20,000 bases of DNA, taken from the NCBI GenBank assembly GCA_000320545.1, contig ADNK01000404.1, forward strand, positions 5,001 through 25,000, in the 5' to 3' direction. Positions 18,453 through 20,000 of this stretch are shown in pieces; within the stretch, counting starts at the first letter, position 1; every line of letters begins with the position of its first letter. The notes below the pieces were generated by a model, which was not told where the DNA came from, ran no database searches, and worked only from the letters and a program-made list of their open reading frames with translations. The position numbers were made by a program, and so were the translations under genes. The DNA comes from Bigelowiella natans CCMP2755 (Eukaryota > Cercozoa > Chlorarachniophyceae).

Positions 18453-19762
18453 ATGGCATTGGATAGAGCCCGCCTGTTCGCAGCCTGTGCTTTATCGTGC
18501 AGTATATGGTACCTGCTCTATGCTGTGGTGACGCCCTTTCTCTCGAAGATGATCGTTCCCATCCACTACGATAAGATGCTTCAGGACTCCAAGAGTAAGT
18601 TATGAAAAATACTAGATACCTCACCACTTTGGAGGATGGGGCGTTTCATTCAAGGATCCATATGCACGCCGAATTTTTTGGTTCTAATGTCTCTTCCGTG
18701 CTTGCGTCAGCAAGATTATTGGGAGCAGATAGTTTTCGGAAGAGATTGATTGATGATGCGTAGATATGCATGTCCGCTGTTTGAGTATCAGTGGTTTATG
18801 GATCGCGCCCAATAATATGCCATCACCAAATACACGACGATCTAATCCGTTGACGGAGAAAGGAGGTTGACTTAAAATCCATTATTCCGTCAGAAAAAGA
18901 TGAGAAAATTGCGAAAAAAGCTAGGAACGCCCTTGGGGTACTAACAACAACAAAATATTTATCATTCCATGGTTTAGTATTCCTTCTATCATCTCTAATC
19001 AAAGCCTTTGTAGTCACTTAAGACAATTAGAATGTTCGACGATAAGTAGTAATCACACACACAGACACAAAGAATCGGAAACATGTGCTCTTACTGTACC
19101 TACACATGGACACATACTAAATTATATAACGTAACTACTTTTCTTGATGATAATGTAAAGGAATGGAACTCACGTTGGCCCGGATTCCTCCACGCTGTCA
19201 TTCAAGGATGCCTGGGAATGTAATATACCACATATTGCGCGGCCCTGCCGTTTAGGCAGTCGTAATCGCCCGAACGCACGCGTTTGCAGTAAATGTAAAG
19301 AAGACATCTCTGTATGACACATAGATCGCAATATATGCATTGTGTATCATTCAGATACTGTTGCTTCTTCGACAAGGAGTTAATCGAGAATACCGTCTCC
19401 AACACGTCCACAGCATGGATGGTGACAACTACTTACAACAGAGAGGGGAGGAGAGTGAGGGGGGGGGGGGAAAGGGTCATCTAAACGACGGGTGAATTTG
19501 CCACTGCATTATCCTGTGTTCTTTCCTGTCTCTCCTCAATTGTTGCATGTTTGGTGCGGTGTGGTGATGATTTGATGATGATGTTATCATATTAGGTTGC
19601 ATGTGCAGTGGCTTGCGGGTTCTTTGCATGGGATCTGCTCATCTGCCTTACAAACTACGAAGTTTTCGGTTGTGTGAAGGAGAAGAGAAGAGAGGGGGGA
19701 GAGTAGAAAAAGGAGGAGGATGCAAATAGGAGGCTGCTAAGAGCAATCATATATATAAGTTG

Positions 19763-19793
<31 letters not shown>

Positions 19794-19798
19794 CATAC

Positions 19799-19876
<78 letters not shown>

Positions 19877-20000
19877 ATTGTTCAGGCTGGCAATTTGTGC
19901 TTCACGCTATGTTCTGTTTATTCACCTACATAACATGTGAGAAATAAGAACGAATGACTATATATCAAATACTCGAATCAACGAATCGCATTTCTCTTTG
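18453..20000 (+). CDS. TLC-domain multi-pass membrane protein (partial; runs off the window)
   Basis: Exons seen: 18453-18594, 19161-19219, 19355-19421, 19596-19668 and 19886-19936. A 5' splice site (GTGAGA, 19937) leads beyond the window. Exon 1 has a hydrophobic segment (LFAACALSCSIWYLLYAVV) and PIHYDKML. Exon 2 has the TLC box EWNSRWPGFLHAVIQG. Exon 3 has YCCFFDKELIENTVS, exon 4 CGFFAWDLLICLTNYEVFG and exon 5 WQFVLHAMFCLFTYIT, which follow the TLCD4/TMEM56-like order (WNSR, H, GYFxxDLxxC, xxHH). The commonly paired His-His is His-Ala here. Exons 2-5 join in phase. Exon 1 to exon 2 does not (phase 1 into phase 0), so a small exon is probably hidden in the 566-nt gap. TLC proteins act in membrane lipid composition or ceramide-related functions; the exact role here is unknown. 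Confidence 0.83.
19459..19470. repeat. Poly-G tract in TLC-gene intron 3
   Basis: Twelve consecutive G within a purine-rich stretch (19440-19476), about 40 nt after the exon 3 donor. Confidence 0.88.
19767..19872. repeat. Compound (TA)n / (GT)n microsatellites in TLC-gene intron 4
   Basis: A TA run near 19767-19788 is followed by ATGTATACATACATATATAT. Two GT runs follow (about 19809-19836 and 19843-19872), split by TATATAAT. They lie inside intron 19669-19885 and end 13 nt before the 3' splice site TTCAG (19885). Confidence 0.88.

Overview
The window is nuclear DNA of an intron-rich eukaryote, most likely a protist or alga. The evidence is spliceosomal GT-AG introns of about 55 to 570 nt, eukaryote-only families (KDEL receptor, Rab GTPase, TLC-domain protein, NOL12/RRP17, mitochondrial mL54, SET/LSMT methyltransferase, bZIP) and many dinucleotide microsatellites. 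The first gene has a signal peptide followed by a long basic, acid-free stretch. Together with a strand layout that I recall being described for brown algae, this makes a photosynthetic stramenopile a reasonable guess, but I cannot prove the taxon from the sequence. Exon models below were built by hand from reading frame, intron phase and family motifs; no search was run.

Layout: (1) 332-1081, minus, single-exon secreted or plastid-targeted protein of unknown function; (2) 1301-3581, plus, SET/Rubisco-LSMT-like methyltransferase; (3) 4958-about 6902 or further, minus, bZIP-like transcription factor; (4) 7489-9120, plus, nucleolar protein 12 (RRP17 family); (5) 10246-11596 (perhaps to 11842), minus, KDEL/HDEL receptor; (6) about 12296-16441, plus, a 20-exon gene joining a coiled coil, a Tudor/SH3-like segment and a Rab32-like GTPase ending in a CaaX box; (7) 17473-18067, minus, mitochondrial ribosomal protein mL54; (8) 18453 to beyond the window end, plus, TLC-domain membrane protein.

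The eight genes strictly alternate in strand. Divergent 5'-5' gaps are mostly short. The three fully visible 3'-3' gaps are 1.0-1.4 kb and are filled with DNA rich in short palindromic words (GCTAGC, TAGCTAG, TGCATGCA, ATCTAG). The microsatellites lie mostly in introns, and two long CT runs sit just upstream of 3' splice sites, where a polypyrimidine tract belongs.

The genes are not a pathway cluster. They mix secretory-pathway functions (KDEL receptor, Rab32-like GTPase, TLC protein), ribosome biogenesis and translation (NOL12, mL54) and gene regulation (SET protein, bZIP). The most novel items are the coiled-coil/Tudor-like/Rab32-like/CaaX fusion, the KDEL receptor with a possible signal-peptide extension and a 5' splice site overlapping an in-frame stop, and the strand-alternating layout with distinctive convergent spacers. 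I see no rRNA, tRNA, CRISPR, transposon or prokaryotic-type feature.
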